Shown: positions 49,604 through 59,864, counted from the stretch's first letter. The stretch: 64,000 nucleotides of DNA from Rhytidiadelphus loreus (GCA_947034895.1 OX344763.1:18073001-18137000); one strand, 5' to 3'. Made by a program: numbers and translations. The notes: generated from the letters alone by a model not told the origin.

Positions 49604-52600
49604 ATGAAGATCACAACCGTATCCCAGAATGTGCAGGGACTAAACGATGACGCGAAATTGGACATCGTGAGGAGCTACTACAGAGAACTATTCAAGGACA
49701 TCGACATCCTCTGCCTCTAGGAGCATCGCCTTAGGGGTGCCAAGTTAGAACGCCTAGGCCGTGTGTTTTGGCCACAGGCAACCTTTGTTGGAAGAGAAGC
49801 GGCTGCAGGTTTTGGACATGCCCCCGGGGAAGTAGGAGCAGGTACTGGTGGAGTGTACATATGATTGGCACTAAGAATAGCCCAACGCATGAGCAACCAT
49901 GGCCACACCCAATGCGGGCACGCCCAATGGGTAAGACTCGGAGGCATTGAAGGTGGCGATGTCGGAATCTTAAACATATATGCATCCAACAGTGTGGGTG
50001 AAAGGTGCTCACTTTGGGCGAAGTTACTAGAAGTGCTACCCAGAGACTACCGGTGGGTGATGATTGGAGACTGGAACTTTGTGGAAAATCATCAAGACAA
50101 ATCGAACTTGAATGGTCGAATAATCTCTAGTGGTGAAAGCAGGTGCTTCACGATGCTTAAAGATGCCTTCGATGTCTCAGACTACTTCCCGGATGGAGGA
50201 AGAATCAGATTCTCATGGGACAATAAAAGGATCGGCCCCCTAAGGTCACTGGCAAGACTCGACCGATGTTACTCTTTCAACCTGAGAGGCGCAGGCCCCA
50301 CACTAGTGTCCGACTATAGAATATGAGGAGACTCAGGTCATGCCGACCACCACCCGATCTCGCACACAGTACAACTGTTGCCAACCCCAGCCCGCAAATT
50401 TGCCTACAAGATGAGCAACTTCTACCTAAAGGACCCAGAAGTGAGAGCAGCAATCCACACAATCTGGAGAAGCAACCCGCAGCAGGGATTCCTGGGTAAG
50501 CTGTGCAAAGCAGTCAAGTTCTACAAGCAATTCTATAAACAATGGACGATTGACAGGAGAGCGGTAGAGAAAAGGTTGCGTGACAGGCTAGCGGCAGCTC
50601 AGGCGGAGCTGCACAGGTCCCCCCACACCTAAGGAATTCAAACAGAAATCAGCAACCTCTTAGACAAGCTAGCGGCGCATAGTAAACATGAAACTGAAGG
50701 GCAATAGATTAGAAGCAGAGTCAAATGGCTCAAATCAGGAGACAAATGCACCAAAGATTTCTTTAAATCAGCAAGACCCCACTTCGGCGCCTCCAATATC
50801 TAGGAGCTGGAAGATGCACACGGTCACAAAAAAGGTGACCAAGCCTCCCTTGAGCACATCTGCTCAAATTTCTACCAAAACCTATACGCCGCTCCAATCC
50901 CCTCGCCACTTCAGACTAGGAACCAAGTGATCGTCCTAGAAGGAATAAGCAATAGGCTTACGGAAAGATGAAGACAACTCTGGACAAGCCAATAGAGATA
51001 AGAGACCTAGACGCAGCGTTAAAGGACTTGAGCGTCGGGAAAGCTCTAGGGCCGGACAGGGTGCTCACAGAATTTTACAAATGCTATTAGGACCTCATTA
51101 AATCAGATTTTCTGGAGATGATCACTAAAGCAGTCGCAGCCAATGAGCTTCCCCCAGAAGTTACAACTGGCCTTATCTCGATGATCCACAAGGGAGGGGA
51201 GCGCAGCAAATTAACCAACTGGCGTCCGATTACGCTACTTAATGTAGCTTACAAAATCTTTGCCAAGGCTCTCCAAATTCGCCTTTAGCCTGTGCTGATG
51301 GAAATCATTGATCCCGATCAATCAGCGTACCTCCTCCTAAGGTATATACTCGACAACATCATGTTAACTCATGAAACTATTGGGTGGGCTGAATTTTCAA
51401 AACAGGCTTTGATCTTCCTAAAGCTTGATTTCTCCAAAGCTTTTGATACCGTCGACTGGGGCTTCCTCTCACGTTCAATGTCGTCCATAGGGCTCCCACC
51501 TCACTTCATCACCATGACGTCAATGCTCTTCAAGGGGGCACAAGCCTCAGTCAAGGTGAACGGTGGTCACTCACCAACTTTCCAGATACAAAGAGGCGCG
51601 AGGTAGGGCTGCCCGCTAGCCCCCTACCTTTTTCTAATTATTGTTGAAGTCCTCAACACAATGGTGAAGAGAAGTGTGAGGGAAGGACGCATAAAGGGAA
51701 TCAAGCTACCAGGCAGTGACAAACAGCAGGTCATAGCCCAGTTTGCAGATGACACATCCCTCACGCTGCTAGCTGATAAAGACTCGGTCCCGACAACAAT
51801 CTTCCTGTTGGATAACTTCTGCAACGCTGTAGGCCTGGTTCTCAACTGGACAAAATCATGCGGTTATTGGCACGCCAAGGACACCCCAATGCGCCCGGGA
51901 TGGATGGATCAGCTGGGAATCTCTTGGATCGAAGAAGGTAGTCTTTCCAAGCTCCTCGGTACAACCTTTGGTATGAGTATTTCATCTCCTTCCGTAGATA
52001 TCTTCTTGCAGGAAAGGATGATGAAACAGCTGCATAAATGGTACACAGTCAAGGTGAATGTGACGGGGAGGGGGGTCATCGTGAACAGTGTACTGCTCTC
52101 GTCAATGATCTTCTTCGTAGCCATCTGGAGTGGCACCCAAGCAGGCATTATAAAAGCGACATCCGCAGCTGCAAGTTACATGTGGTTGGGTGGGGAGCAC
52201 AAAGCCAGACATAAAGTGGCTTAGATTCAATGTTGCCAAACACGGGACGAAGGGAGACTAAACATGATCAATTTGCATGATGCCCTCACTGCCCTTACAA
52301 TCAAGTGGGTCCTTAAAGCCTATGAACCTGGATCCTCTAACTTGCACAAGCTCCTCAGACACAAACTGAGCAACTACCAGCCATACGCGGGGGGGCGGGG
52401 GGCTCCAAGCTTAGAGTATTTCACAGTTCCCCAATTCCAGGTTCATAAAGGCTTGATAGCCTAGAATAGAGCAAAGTCTTCATGGAGGAAACTGATCCAA
52501 GACCTCCTCCCCAACTGCCCCAAAACTCCTGAAGAGCTCGGCGCCGAACCATTCTGGTGGTCTCATCATATCTTCACCATCGGCCTTGGATTCTCGAAAG

Positions 52601-53871
52601 TGAGAGCTACCCAGCTGCACAAGCACGGGTTGAGGCAAATTAGGAATGCCCAATGCCAAGGGCAACTCATATCGGCCCAGGAAGCGGAGGCCAGATTCCG
52701 ACTAAAACTGGAAGAAAGAGGCGCATGGGGAGCAGTGGTAGACACGATCCAAGCACATTGGCACACCTTGTTGACAGACGTTCTTCCCCACGCCAAGGAA
52801 AATGAATGGATTGATTGGTATGAGACAGAAGACGCCTCCTCCCCACAAACAGTGGCTCAGGTACCCAGGGGACATTCTGTACAAATTGGAGGTCAAGCTC
52901 TCTCGGTGCTCCCTACCGCACGGATCCTGCTCCCCAACCCGAAAGAGTCCAGAGGGCAAAGGCCAAGCAAGCCTCAAGGCGTTTTCCATAGGGTCAGAGT
53001 AATCCAGCTCTCTAGGGGGCAAAAAAAGACCCCAGTCTGGCTCTTCTATGGGCAAATCGACAATCTCAAGTGGGACCCAGGCAGATTCAACTGGAACGGA
53101 GTAGGAGCGAGAGTCCCGCTCATGAGCTTCACAGCAAGCATCGGAAGGCGGATGCTGAAGTGGTTGCATAAAGTCCCCAACCCAGTGGAGAGGAAATGGG
53201 TCGGCCTCCTCCCAGGCGACTTGAGGCTACAGTGGAAGACTGTTTGGCCGAATGAGAGGAAAAGAAAAGAGGCGGGTCTCCTATGGCTAATTTGGCACAG
53301 AGCTGTGGCTGTAAACCAATGGAGAGGACAAATTGATGGCACCATTGATACATATTGCCTAGTATGCTCAAGGAGGGCAGAGGAGACAATTCTTCACAAA
53401 TTCTGGGAATGCACAACCGCATGGAGAGTATAGCAATGGGCCATTCACATACTCAATGCCCTCCTGTCGGGAAAAGAAGCAAAAGGGCCATGACATCTGC
53501 TTACATGGCGCCAAGGCATCTTCTTTGTGAGCATCCCCCATAAATTCAACAAGATCAAAAGGATATGGCTTGAATTACGTACCACCGTGATGTGGTCACT
53601 CTGGCTACAGCGCAATGACCAGGTCTTTAATGAGCAAGTATGGACCAATGAGAGGATGCAGTAGCACATTTGGGCAAGGCTCATTGATTACGGCAAGCTG
53701 GAATGGGCTGAGGTCACTCGGAAAAGAAGACCCCCCAACCTCCAAAAGAAGATACTTGCGAACTTCATCGACCGCAGATGTAGACATGACATCTTTGCCA
53801 CTATGGAAGGGACCCAGCCTCAATGGTCACTCACCGGCCCCACCGCCGGATTCATCTTCGAACCCCCGTGA
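49604..53871 (+). pseudogene. LINE ORF2 (endonuclease, reverse transcriptase, C-terminal zinc finger), broken
   Basis: It starts MKITTVSQNVQGLND at 49604, the usual start of an apurinic-type endonuclease, with VMIGDWNFVENH at about 50057-50094. A frameshift near 50950 leads to the reverse transcriptase: LTNWRPITLLNVAYKIFAKA (about 51210), FLKLDFSKAFDTVDWGFL (about 51415), GCPLAPYLF (51609) and the catalytic QFADDTSLTLLAD (about 51739). The C-terminal part has the zf-RVT finger CLVCSRRAEETILHKFWEC (53358) and the tail RIWLELRTTVMWSLWLQRND, ending at TGA 53869. Stops include 49718, 49862, 50324, 51088, 51286, 51604, 52222 and 53431. Several are TAG or TGA where CAG, CGA or TGG would be expected. 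It cannot make a working protein. Confidence 0.9.
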
Positions 53872-54161
53872 AATCGTCCGGCAACCCTAGGTGCCATGCT
53901 TCGTCGGTTGCCCGGAGTTGCGACTCCCCGCTGCGCCTGGCTCCTGCTCGTCTACCCCAACCCCTCACCTCCTTTTTCTTTTTTTCTTTTTTTCCTCCCT
54001 TTTTCCCCTTTTTCGGTTCGTTCCCAACAAGCCACTCGTGGTTGTTGGCTTGTATTTGTCACTCCTACAATGAAATTTCCTTTCATTTGTGTCAAAAAAA
54101 ATAAAAAAATCTGTACCATCAAACTGCATGAAATTGTTACTACATGATCTCAAACAAGTAC

Positions 54162-54417
54162 TGTTGAAGATCATGTACATATTGTTGTAGACTATGTACA
54201 TTCAGCCCTAGGAGTAGTGTTAGACTCTTAGTTCGACTTAGAGTCTCTTGGGTATTGCTTGTAGTCAAAGGCAGCCCATGGTGTTTAGTTATCCCATAAT
54301 GTATGTGGATAACTAGTGAAAGGCTTCTACCTTATGTTCCACCCACTCATTGGGTTTGGTATCTTCCTACCATCTAAGTAAAGCCTTTCTTCCATTGAAT
54401 ACTTTGTAATCTCAATA
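54162..54417 (+). repeat. 5' LTR of the copia element
   Basis: 256 bases, starting TGTTGAAGATC and ending CTCAATA; terminal TGTTG/CAATA is an inverted repeat with one change, as the usual end would be CA. It is identical to 59482-59737. It should carry promoter and polyadenylation signals; no strong TATA box is evident. Confidence 0.97.
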
Positions 54418-54431
54418 GGTTATGGGCCCAC
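54418..54431 (+). promoter_or_regulatory. Primer binding site matching the anticodon arm of initiator tRNA-Met
   Basis: GGTTATGGGCCCAC follows the 5' LTR directly. Its complement, GTGGGCCCATAACC, is the anticodon stem and loop of plant initiator tRNA-Met (about positions 27-40, with the CAU anticodon inside). The common primer site TGGTATCAGAGC, which pairs with the tRNA 3' end, is absent. Priming from an internally cleaved initiator tRNA is established for Drosophila copia. Here it is inferred from complementarity only. Confidence 0.8.
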
Positions 54432-55399
54432 GCACTTGGAGTTGCGTTTGAGGGAGAAGTTCAAATCATTTGGAGGAGATCTTGGAGCTTGGGGAGCAAC
54501 TAGCCATTTGTCACTTTGTCACCTACAAACCATATGGTGTAAGTCAAAAACAAAAACAAACTTTGGAGGGAATTTTTTTTACAAAAGAAGCAAGTGTTTT
54601 TGTTCTTTTCTTGGACATTTGTTGGCTGGTTTGTGAGGTTTTGAGTACATTTTGGGTGTGAGTTTGCTCATGGTAGTAATCAGACCTAGTGAGGGCTGAT
54701 TTGTGCTCCAATTTTGAGTTTGTGCTTAGAGGTGTACATTGGGAGCCCATTGAGGCTGATTGTGCACTTGGGTGCATTGTGGATTGTGATTTGGCAAATT
54801 GCAATCTAGTGAGAGTAATTTGTGAGCCATGGAAGCATTTTTTGTTGCTTGAGGCATTTGCCATCCATTGTGGGCTGATTAGTGCCCTTGTGAGTGTGTG
54901 AGGCGAATTAGTGGACTTGGTGAATCCAAGAGGTCTGAATTGTGCTCTTGTGAGATTTGTGGAGCCAATTAGGGTTCTTTTGTGTTTTGGTGAACCAACT
55001 AGGGTTGTTGGAGACCAATGTTGTCCTTGTGGTGTGAATTGTGAGTAGTAGCTCCATCTAGGGCTGATTGCAAGTCTTGAGCTTCTTAGGGTGTGGAGTA
55101 CCCAATTTGGGAGGAGCATTGGAAGTGTGTTTGCTGATTTGAAGTAGCACTTGCCCATGATGTGCATGTGGTGATTTTGAGCTTCATTAGGGTCTGAATT
55201 TGTGTTTAGAGGAGTCCTTGCACTTGTGAGGAGTGTTTGGTGGATCTTAGGGTGTGAAGGATCTTTGGAGGTGCTTGGAAGGGCTGATTGGTGTCATTTC
55301 AGCCCAATTGGCTTCCAAGTGCTTCATTGGAGGCTGAATTGAGTTTGTGAACTCTTGGAGACACATTGGAGGCTGCCAACAAGTGGGAGGTGCTCCATC
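54432..55399 (+). other. Copia leader between primer site and gag
   Basis: About 970 bases, T- and G-rich, with many GGCTGATTTGTG and TTGTGAG-like words, one every 40-80 bases. It has no coding capacity of its own. It would contain the packaging signal and the dimerisation region of the RNA. Confidence 0.6.
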
Positions 55400-58300
55400 A
55401 TGGCATCAAGTGGAGGAGAAGGCGTGCGCATCATTGACAAGTTCAATGGGGAGAACTTTGGCATGTGGAAGTTCAAGATGGAGATGATCCTTGCGGAGAA
55501 GGACTTGTGGGAGGTGGTGGATGGGAGTGAGGAGCCTCCAAGTGAAGATGCTGATCTAAACACCAAGAAGGCGTTTGAGAGGAAGGAGAAGAAGGCCTTT
55601 GCTCTCCTTGCCATCAACCTTGTGGACCGGCAAATTGCACACATTCGCCATTGCAAAGGACCAGCCCAAGCATGGACCACCCTTTGCAACATCCATGAGA
55701 CCAAGAGCCTCTCCAACATCCTCTTTCTTAGGCACAAGTTCTTCACTAGCAAGATGCAAGAGGAGGATGACTTGTTGGACCATGTCAACAAGATCAAGGC
55801 CCTTGCGGATGAGTTGGCTTGTTTGGAAGCACCCGTGACGGATGGAGATATGGTGATGACCTTGTTGGAGAGCTTGCCACCGTCTTATGAGTTCCTCATC
55901 ACCGCATTGGAGACAAGGCCTATGAAGGAGCTGACCATGGAGTTTGTGACGGCCCGCTTGATGCATGAGGTGACCAAGCGCAAGGAGAATGAGTCCCAAG
56001 GAGAGGGATCAGCCCTTGTGTCAAGACATGGCAAAGGAGGCACCACCAAGGAGTTCAAGGAGACAAGGACATGCTTCAAGTGTGGCAAATCAGGCCACAT
56101 TGCTAGGCATTGCAAGGTCAGCCAAGCCAAAGGCAAGGAGAGTGCACACCAAGCCTCCAAAGAGGAGGAGGAGGAGGATTTTGCTTTTGCCACCCAAGGA
56201 GGAGGGGACAAGGCCACCATGTTTACATGGATTGTGAATTCGGGGGCCACTCAACACATGACCAGCCATAGAGATGCCTTCCACACCTATCAACCCATTT
56301 TGGGGAAGAAGATTTATTTGGGAGACAATGGCATGGTGGAGGCCCTTGGCATGGGGACCATCATTGTGGAGGTGCAAGTGAAGGGGGAGACCAAGAGGAT
56401 TCAGATCCATGAGGCACTCCATGTCCCCAAGTTGCATGCCAACTTGCTTTCGGTGAGCAAATTGTCTTTGGGAGGTTTGAAAGTGCATTTTAACAATGTG
56501 GGTTGTGTTGTGAGGTCACCAAGTGGAGTGTTGATTGCATCAGCCCCTCGTGAGGGCAATTTGTACCTCCTCCACTTCACCAAGGTGAATGGCACCTCCT
56601 TGGCATGTGTTGCCCAAGGATCAGCCCATGGAGACCTTGTGGAGCTTTGGCATAGGAGGCTTGGACACTTGAATGTGAAGAGCATGAAGAGCCTCCAACA
56701 CATTGTGAAGGGGCTGAACCTCTCTTCTTGCAAGCATGATTGGAGTTCAATGGTGTACAAGGGGTGCATTGAGGGCAAGCTAGCAAGGCAGCCCTTCCCC
56801 AAGGATGGGGCAACCCGGGCCACCAAGCCATTGGAGCTTGTGCATTCCGATGTGTGCGGGCCAATGAAGACCACCACCATAGGAGGAGCAAGGTATTTTG
56901 TGACATTTATTGATGATTTCTCACGCAAGGTGTGGGTGTATATGCTGAAGTGCAAGAGTGAGGTGTTTGGGCGTTTTGAGACTTGGAAGGCCCTTGTGGA
57001 GGCCCAATCAGATTGCAAGGTGAAGGTGCTGCGGTCGGATAATGGAGGGGAGTATGTGTCCAAGGCCTTTGAGGAGTACTTGAAGGCCCATGGCATTGAG
57101 CACCACACATCAGCACCTTACACCCCTCAACAAAACGGCGTAGCGGAGCATGCAAATCGCACCATTGTGGAGATGGCAAGGTCCATGATTCATGCTCAAG
57201 GGCTGAAGTTTGAGCTTTGGGGTGAGGCGGTGTCTACAGCGGTTTATACAAGGAACCGGTGCCCCACACAAGCCTTGACAAGCATGACACCCCAAGAAGC
57301 TTGGAGTGGGATTAGGCCCCATGTGTCTCACATGCGCATTTTTGGGTGCATTGCCTATGCCTTGGTTCCAAGTGCCAAGAGGACCAAGTTGGATGCCAAG
57401 GGCATCAAGTGTCTTTTCCTTGGCTATTGTGAGGGCACCAAGGCTTATAGGCTGATGTGTGTGGAGAGCAAGAAGATCATCAAGAGTCGAGATGTGACCT
57501 TCTTGGAGGATGGAGGTGCTGATCCCAAGCTCTTGGAGATGAGCCCAAGTGGGAGCAATGGAGGACCAGCCCAAAAGGTGGGCACAACTCCAAGAGTGCA
57601 CCTAGAAGATGAAGATGAAGATGAAGAGCAAGGAGGGGAAGATGAAGACTTGGTGGAGCCCAAGAAGAAGGTGGCCACACCCCAAGTGAAGAGATCAGCA
57701 ATTCCTTCTCCAAGCACTTCACCAAGGGTGCAAGAGCATGATCAGCCCTTGGGAGATGAAGATCAGCCCATGGAAGAGCAAGATCAGACCGTGGAGGAGC
57801 CCCGTTATCCAACAAGGACCCGCAAGCCCCTTGGAGATTGGTGGCTGAATCACATTCTTCCTCCACAAAATGAAGATCAAGCCAATGTGGCTTTCCTTGG
57901 AGATCCATCTACACTTGGAGAGGTGCTAAATTGTGAAGATGCAAGCAAGTGGGAGTTGGCCATGCAAGAGGAGTACAAGGCCCTCATTGACAAAGGCACA
58001 TGGGATCTTGCACCCCTCCCTTCCAAGAGATCAAGTGTGGGTTGTAAGTGGGTTTTCTCCACCAAAAGGGATGCTTTGGGTCACATTTTGAGGTATAAGG
58101 CAAGGCTGGTTGCTAGGGGGTTTTCTCAAGTGGAAGGGGTGGATTTCAATGAGACCTTTGCCCCCGTTGCCAAGTTTAGCACCATTAGGTGCATTGTGAG
58201 TATTGGGGCAGCCATGGACTTGGAGATGCACCAAATGGATGTGAAGACGGCCTTTCTCAACCCTAAGTTGGAGGAGGTCATCTACATGGATCAACCCCTA

Positions 58301-59551
58301 GGCTTTGTGCAAGAAGGCCAAGGGCATCTCAAGTGCAAGTTGAAGAAGGCCCTTCCCGGATTGAAGCAATCGGGGAGAGCTTGGTATAGGGATATTGATG
58401 CAATGTTTGCAAGGAAGGGCTTCCAAAGAGGCTATGCTGATCACTCCTTGTACACCATGCAAAGTGGTGAGCATTTGGTGATTGTGATCCTCTATATGGA
58501 TGATCTGATCCTCCTTGCAAGTAGCATGACTAAGATGCTTGAAGTGAAGGATATGCTCAAGAAGGAGTATGAGATGACGGATCTTGGAGAGTTGAAGTAT
58601 TGCCTTGGAGTGGAGTTCAAGAGGGATAGGGCTGCCCGCACCATCACTATGAGCCAACGCAAGTACCTTGAAGAAATTCTCAAGAGGTTCAACATGGAGG
58701 AGTGCAAAGCCATAGGTACACCACTTGAGAGTCATGGGAAGTTGCCCAAGCTCACGGATGCTGAATTGGAAGAGGTGAGGGCTGAAATGCATGGTGTGCC
58801 TTACAAGGCAGCGGTGGGTTGTTTGATGTATGCCATGGTAGCCACAAGGCCTGATTTGGCCTTTCCGGTGAGTGTTGTGAGTCAACACACCTCCAAGTAT
58901 GGCCCCAAGCATTGGGCTGCGGTGAAGAGGGTGATGAGGTACCTTCAAGGCACACTTGGGCTGAAGTTGCAACTTGGAGGTGCCAATGGGCTGAAGTTGC
59001 ATGGGTTTTGTGATGCGGATTGGGCGGGTGATGAGGCGGATCGGAGATCCACCACCGGTTACGTGTTTATGCTTGGAGTGGGTGCCATTACTTGGAATTC
59101 CAAGAGGCAGCCCACCATAGCTCTTTCTACAACGGAGGCGGAATACATGGCCATGAGCCAATGCACCAAGGAGGCCATTTGGTTGAGGCAACTTTTGGCT
59201 GATGTTGGCCTTGTCCAAGTGGAGAGCACACAAATCTTGTGTGACAACCAAGGGGCCATTGCCTTGGCCAAGAATCCCACCCACCACTCTCGGACGAAGC
59301 ACATTGATGTGCAACACCATTTCATTCGTGAACGAGTGGAGGCTGAGGTGATTGAGCTCAAGTATGTGCCTACCCAAGCTATGGTTGCTGATGTGCTGAT
59401 CAAGTCCCTTGGGAAGCCACAACACCACAACTTGATTGAGAAGATGGGCCTTCGAGCCTTTGACCACTTGCAAAGTGGGAGTGTTGAAGATCATGTACAT
59501 ATTGTTGTAGACTATGTACATTCAGCCCTAGGAGTAGTGTTAGACTCTTAG
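55400..59551 (+). CDS. Copia Gag-Pol polyprotein, 1383 residues, uninterrupted, with altered active-site residues
   Basis: The frame is open from 55355; ATG 55400 (MASSGGEGVRIIDKFNGENF) is chosen because copia Gag usually starts shortly before such a phrase. The order is Gag with a CCHC knuckle (CFKCGKSGHIARHC, residues 225-238); protease with WIVNSGATQHM, where the catalytic Asp of the D-S/T-G triad is Asn (280); integrase zinc domain with His 418 and 423, but Tyr 453 where the first Cys of C-x2-C is expected (Cys 456 present); integrase core D484, D547, E583 (35 residues between the last two); reverse transcriptase with YMDD (1032-1035); RNase H (DADWAGDEADRRSTTGY). An Ile replaces the usual Thr in the late VADVLIKSLG. 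The frame is intact, but these changes should block Gag-Pol maturation and weaken integration. It ends inside the 3' LTR. Confidence 0.95.
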   Translation: MASSGGEGVRIIDKFNGENFGMWKFKMEMILAEKDLWEVVDGSEEPPSEDADLNTKKAFERKEKKAFALLAINLVDRQIAHIRHCKGPAQAWTTLCNIHETKSLSNILFLRHKFFTSKMQEEDDLLDHVNKIKALADELACLEAPVTDGDMVMTLLESLPPSYEFLITALETRPMKELTMEFVTARLMHEVTKRKENESQGEGSALVSRHGKGGTTKEFKETRTCFKCGKSGHIARHCKVSQAKGKESAHQASKEEEEEDFAFATQGGGDKATMFTWIVNSGATQHMTSHRDAFHTYQPILGKKIYLGDNGMVEALGMGTIIVEVQVKGETKRIQIHEALHVPKLHANLLSVSKLSLGGLKVHFNNVGCVVRSPSGVLIASAPREGNLYLLHFTKVNGTSLACVAQGSAHGDLVELWHRRLGHLNVKSMKSLQHIVKGLNLSSCKHDWSSMVYKGCIEGKLARQPFPKDGATRATKPLELVHSDVCGPMKTTTIGGARYFVTFIDDFSRKVWVYMLKCKSEVFGRFETWKALVEAQSDCKVKVLRSDNGGEYVSKAFEEYLKAHGIEHHTSAPYTPQQNGVAEHANRTIVEMARSMIHAQGLKFELWGEAVSTAVYTRNRCPTQALTSMTPQEAWSGIRPHVSHMRIFGCIAYALVPSAKRTKLDAKGIKCLFLGYCEGTKAYRLMCVESKKIIKSRDVTFLEDGGADPKLLEMSPSGSNGGPAQKVGTTPRVHLEDEDEDEEQGGEDEDLVEPKKKVATPQVKRSAIPSPSTSPRVQEHDQPLGDEDQPMEEQDQTVEEPRYPTRTRKPLGDWWLNHILPPQNEDQANVAFLGDPSTLGEVLNCEDASKWELAMQEEYKALIDKGTWDLAPLPSKRSSVGCKWVFSTKRDALGHILRYKARLVARGFSQVEGVDFNETFAPVAKFSTIRCIVSIGAAMDLEMHQMDVKTAFLNPKLEEVIYMDQPLGFVQEGQGHLKCKLKKALPGLKQSGRAWYRDIDAMFARKGFQRGYADHSLYTMQSGEHLVIVILYMDDLILLASSMTKMLEVKDMLKKEYEMTDLGELKYCLGVEFKRDRAARTITMSQRKYLEEILKRFNMEECKAIGTPLESHGKLPKLTDAELEEVRAEMHGVPYKAAVGCLMYAMVATRPDLAFPVSVVSQHTSKYGPKHWAAVKRVMRYLQGTLGLKLQLGGANGLKLHGFCDADWAGDEADRRSTTGYVFMLGVGAITWNSKRQPTIALSTTEAEYMAMSQCTKEAIWLRQLLADVGLVQVESTQILCDNQGAIALAKNPTHHSRTKHIDVQHHFIRERVEAEVIELKYVPTQAMVADVLIKSLGKPQHHNLIEKMGLRAFDHLQSGSVEDHVHIVVDYVHSALGVVLDS
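59472..59481 (+). promoter_or_regulatory. Polypurine tract of the copia element
   Basis: AAAGTGGGAG lies directly before the 3' LTR, within the coding frame. It is the expected primer site for plus-strand DNA. Confidence 0.85.
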
Positions 59552-59737
59552 TTCGACTTAGAGTCTCTTGGGTATTGCTTGTAGTCAAAGGCAGCCCATG
59601 GTGTTTAGTTATCCCATAATGTATGTGGATAACTAGTGAAAGGCTTCTACCTTATGTTCCACCCACTCATTGGGTTTGGTATCTTCCTACCATCTAAGTA
59701 AAGCCTTTCTTCCATTGAATACTTTGTAATCTCAATA
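59482..59737 (+). repeat. 3' LTR of the copia element
   Basis: 256 bases identical to 54162-54417. The polyprotein frame enters it and stops at 59551. Confidence 0.97.
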
Positions 59738-59864
59738 AGTACAAATCCTATGGCTCAATTCCCAAAAAAAAAAAAAAAAATTGTTTTTTTGGACAAACGT
59801 AGTAGAAATGGCAGTTTTGAGTGGTTTTTGACAAAAAAAGTGGCCTTGGGCCTTTAGGGGTTAA

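Larger units (their letters stand above)
47154..54117 (+). mobile_element. Full-length L1-type LINE with exact 11-bp target duplication
   Basis: AAATCTGTACC at 47154-47164 recurs at 54107-54117, partly overlapping an A-rich tail (AAAAAAAATAAAAAAA, about 54093-54109). The element between them has a short 5' leader (47165-47552), a gag-like first coding region, a second region with endonuclease and reverse transcriptase, and a pyrimidine-rich 3' region. Both coding regions are broken by stops and shifts. It lies within the TTAA element copy 4 and is much richer in G and C than that host. Confidence 0.92.
54157..59742 (+). mobile_element. Complete young Ty1/copia retrotransposon, 5-bp target duplication AGTAC
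   Basis: AGTAC at 54157-54161 and 59738-59742 flanks an element of 5576 bp (54162-59737). The two LTRs are 256 bp long and identical base for base by eye. The order is LTR, primer site, about 970-base leader, one gag-pol frame, polypurine tract, LTR. In pol the order protease, integrase, reverse transcriptase, RNase H defines copia. It inserted 44 bp beyond the LINE. The stop codon of the polyprotein lies 70 bases inside the 3' LTR. Identical LTRs mean a very recent insertion. Confidence 0.97.
46426..59864. mobile_element. TTAA-bounded element, copy 4 (split by a LINE and a copia element)
   Basis: The left end is TTAACCCCTAAAGG (46426) and the right end is CCTTTAGGGGTTAA (to 59864). The left part is a reverse-orientation relative of 18980-19196 ('cctatgatctcaattttta', 'tttctcataagatag', 'gcaaaagttat'). 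The right part (59790-59864) matches the other end of that copy (GGCAGTTTTGAGTGG...TGGCCTTGGGCCTTT). Removing the LINE and the copia element leaves about 0.9 kb. No coding capacity of its own. Confidence 0.75.

Noticed and set aside
56401..57108. 235-codon minus-strand open frame
   Set aside because: It is opposite the copia integrase frame; composition and length follow from the plus-strand coding bias.
58298..59521. 407-codon minus-strand open frame
   Set aside because: It lies opposite the copia reverse transcriptase and RNase H coding frame, and its sequence has no domain; it is a shadow of the real plus-strand gene.
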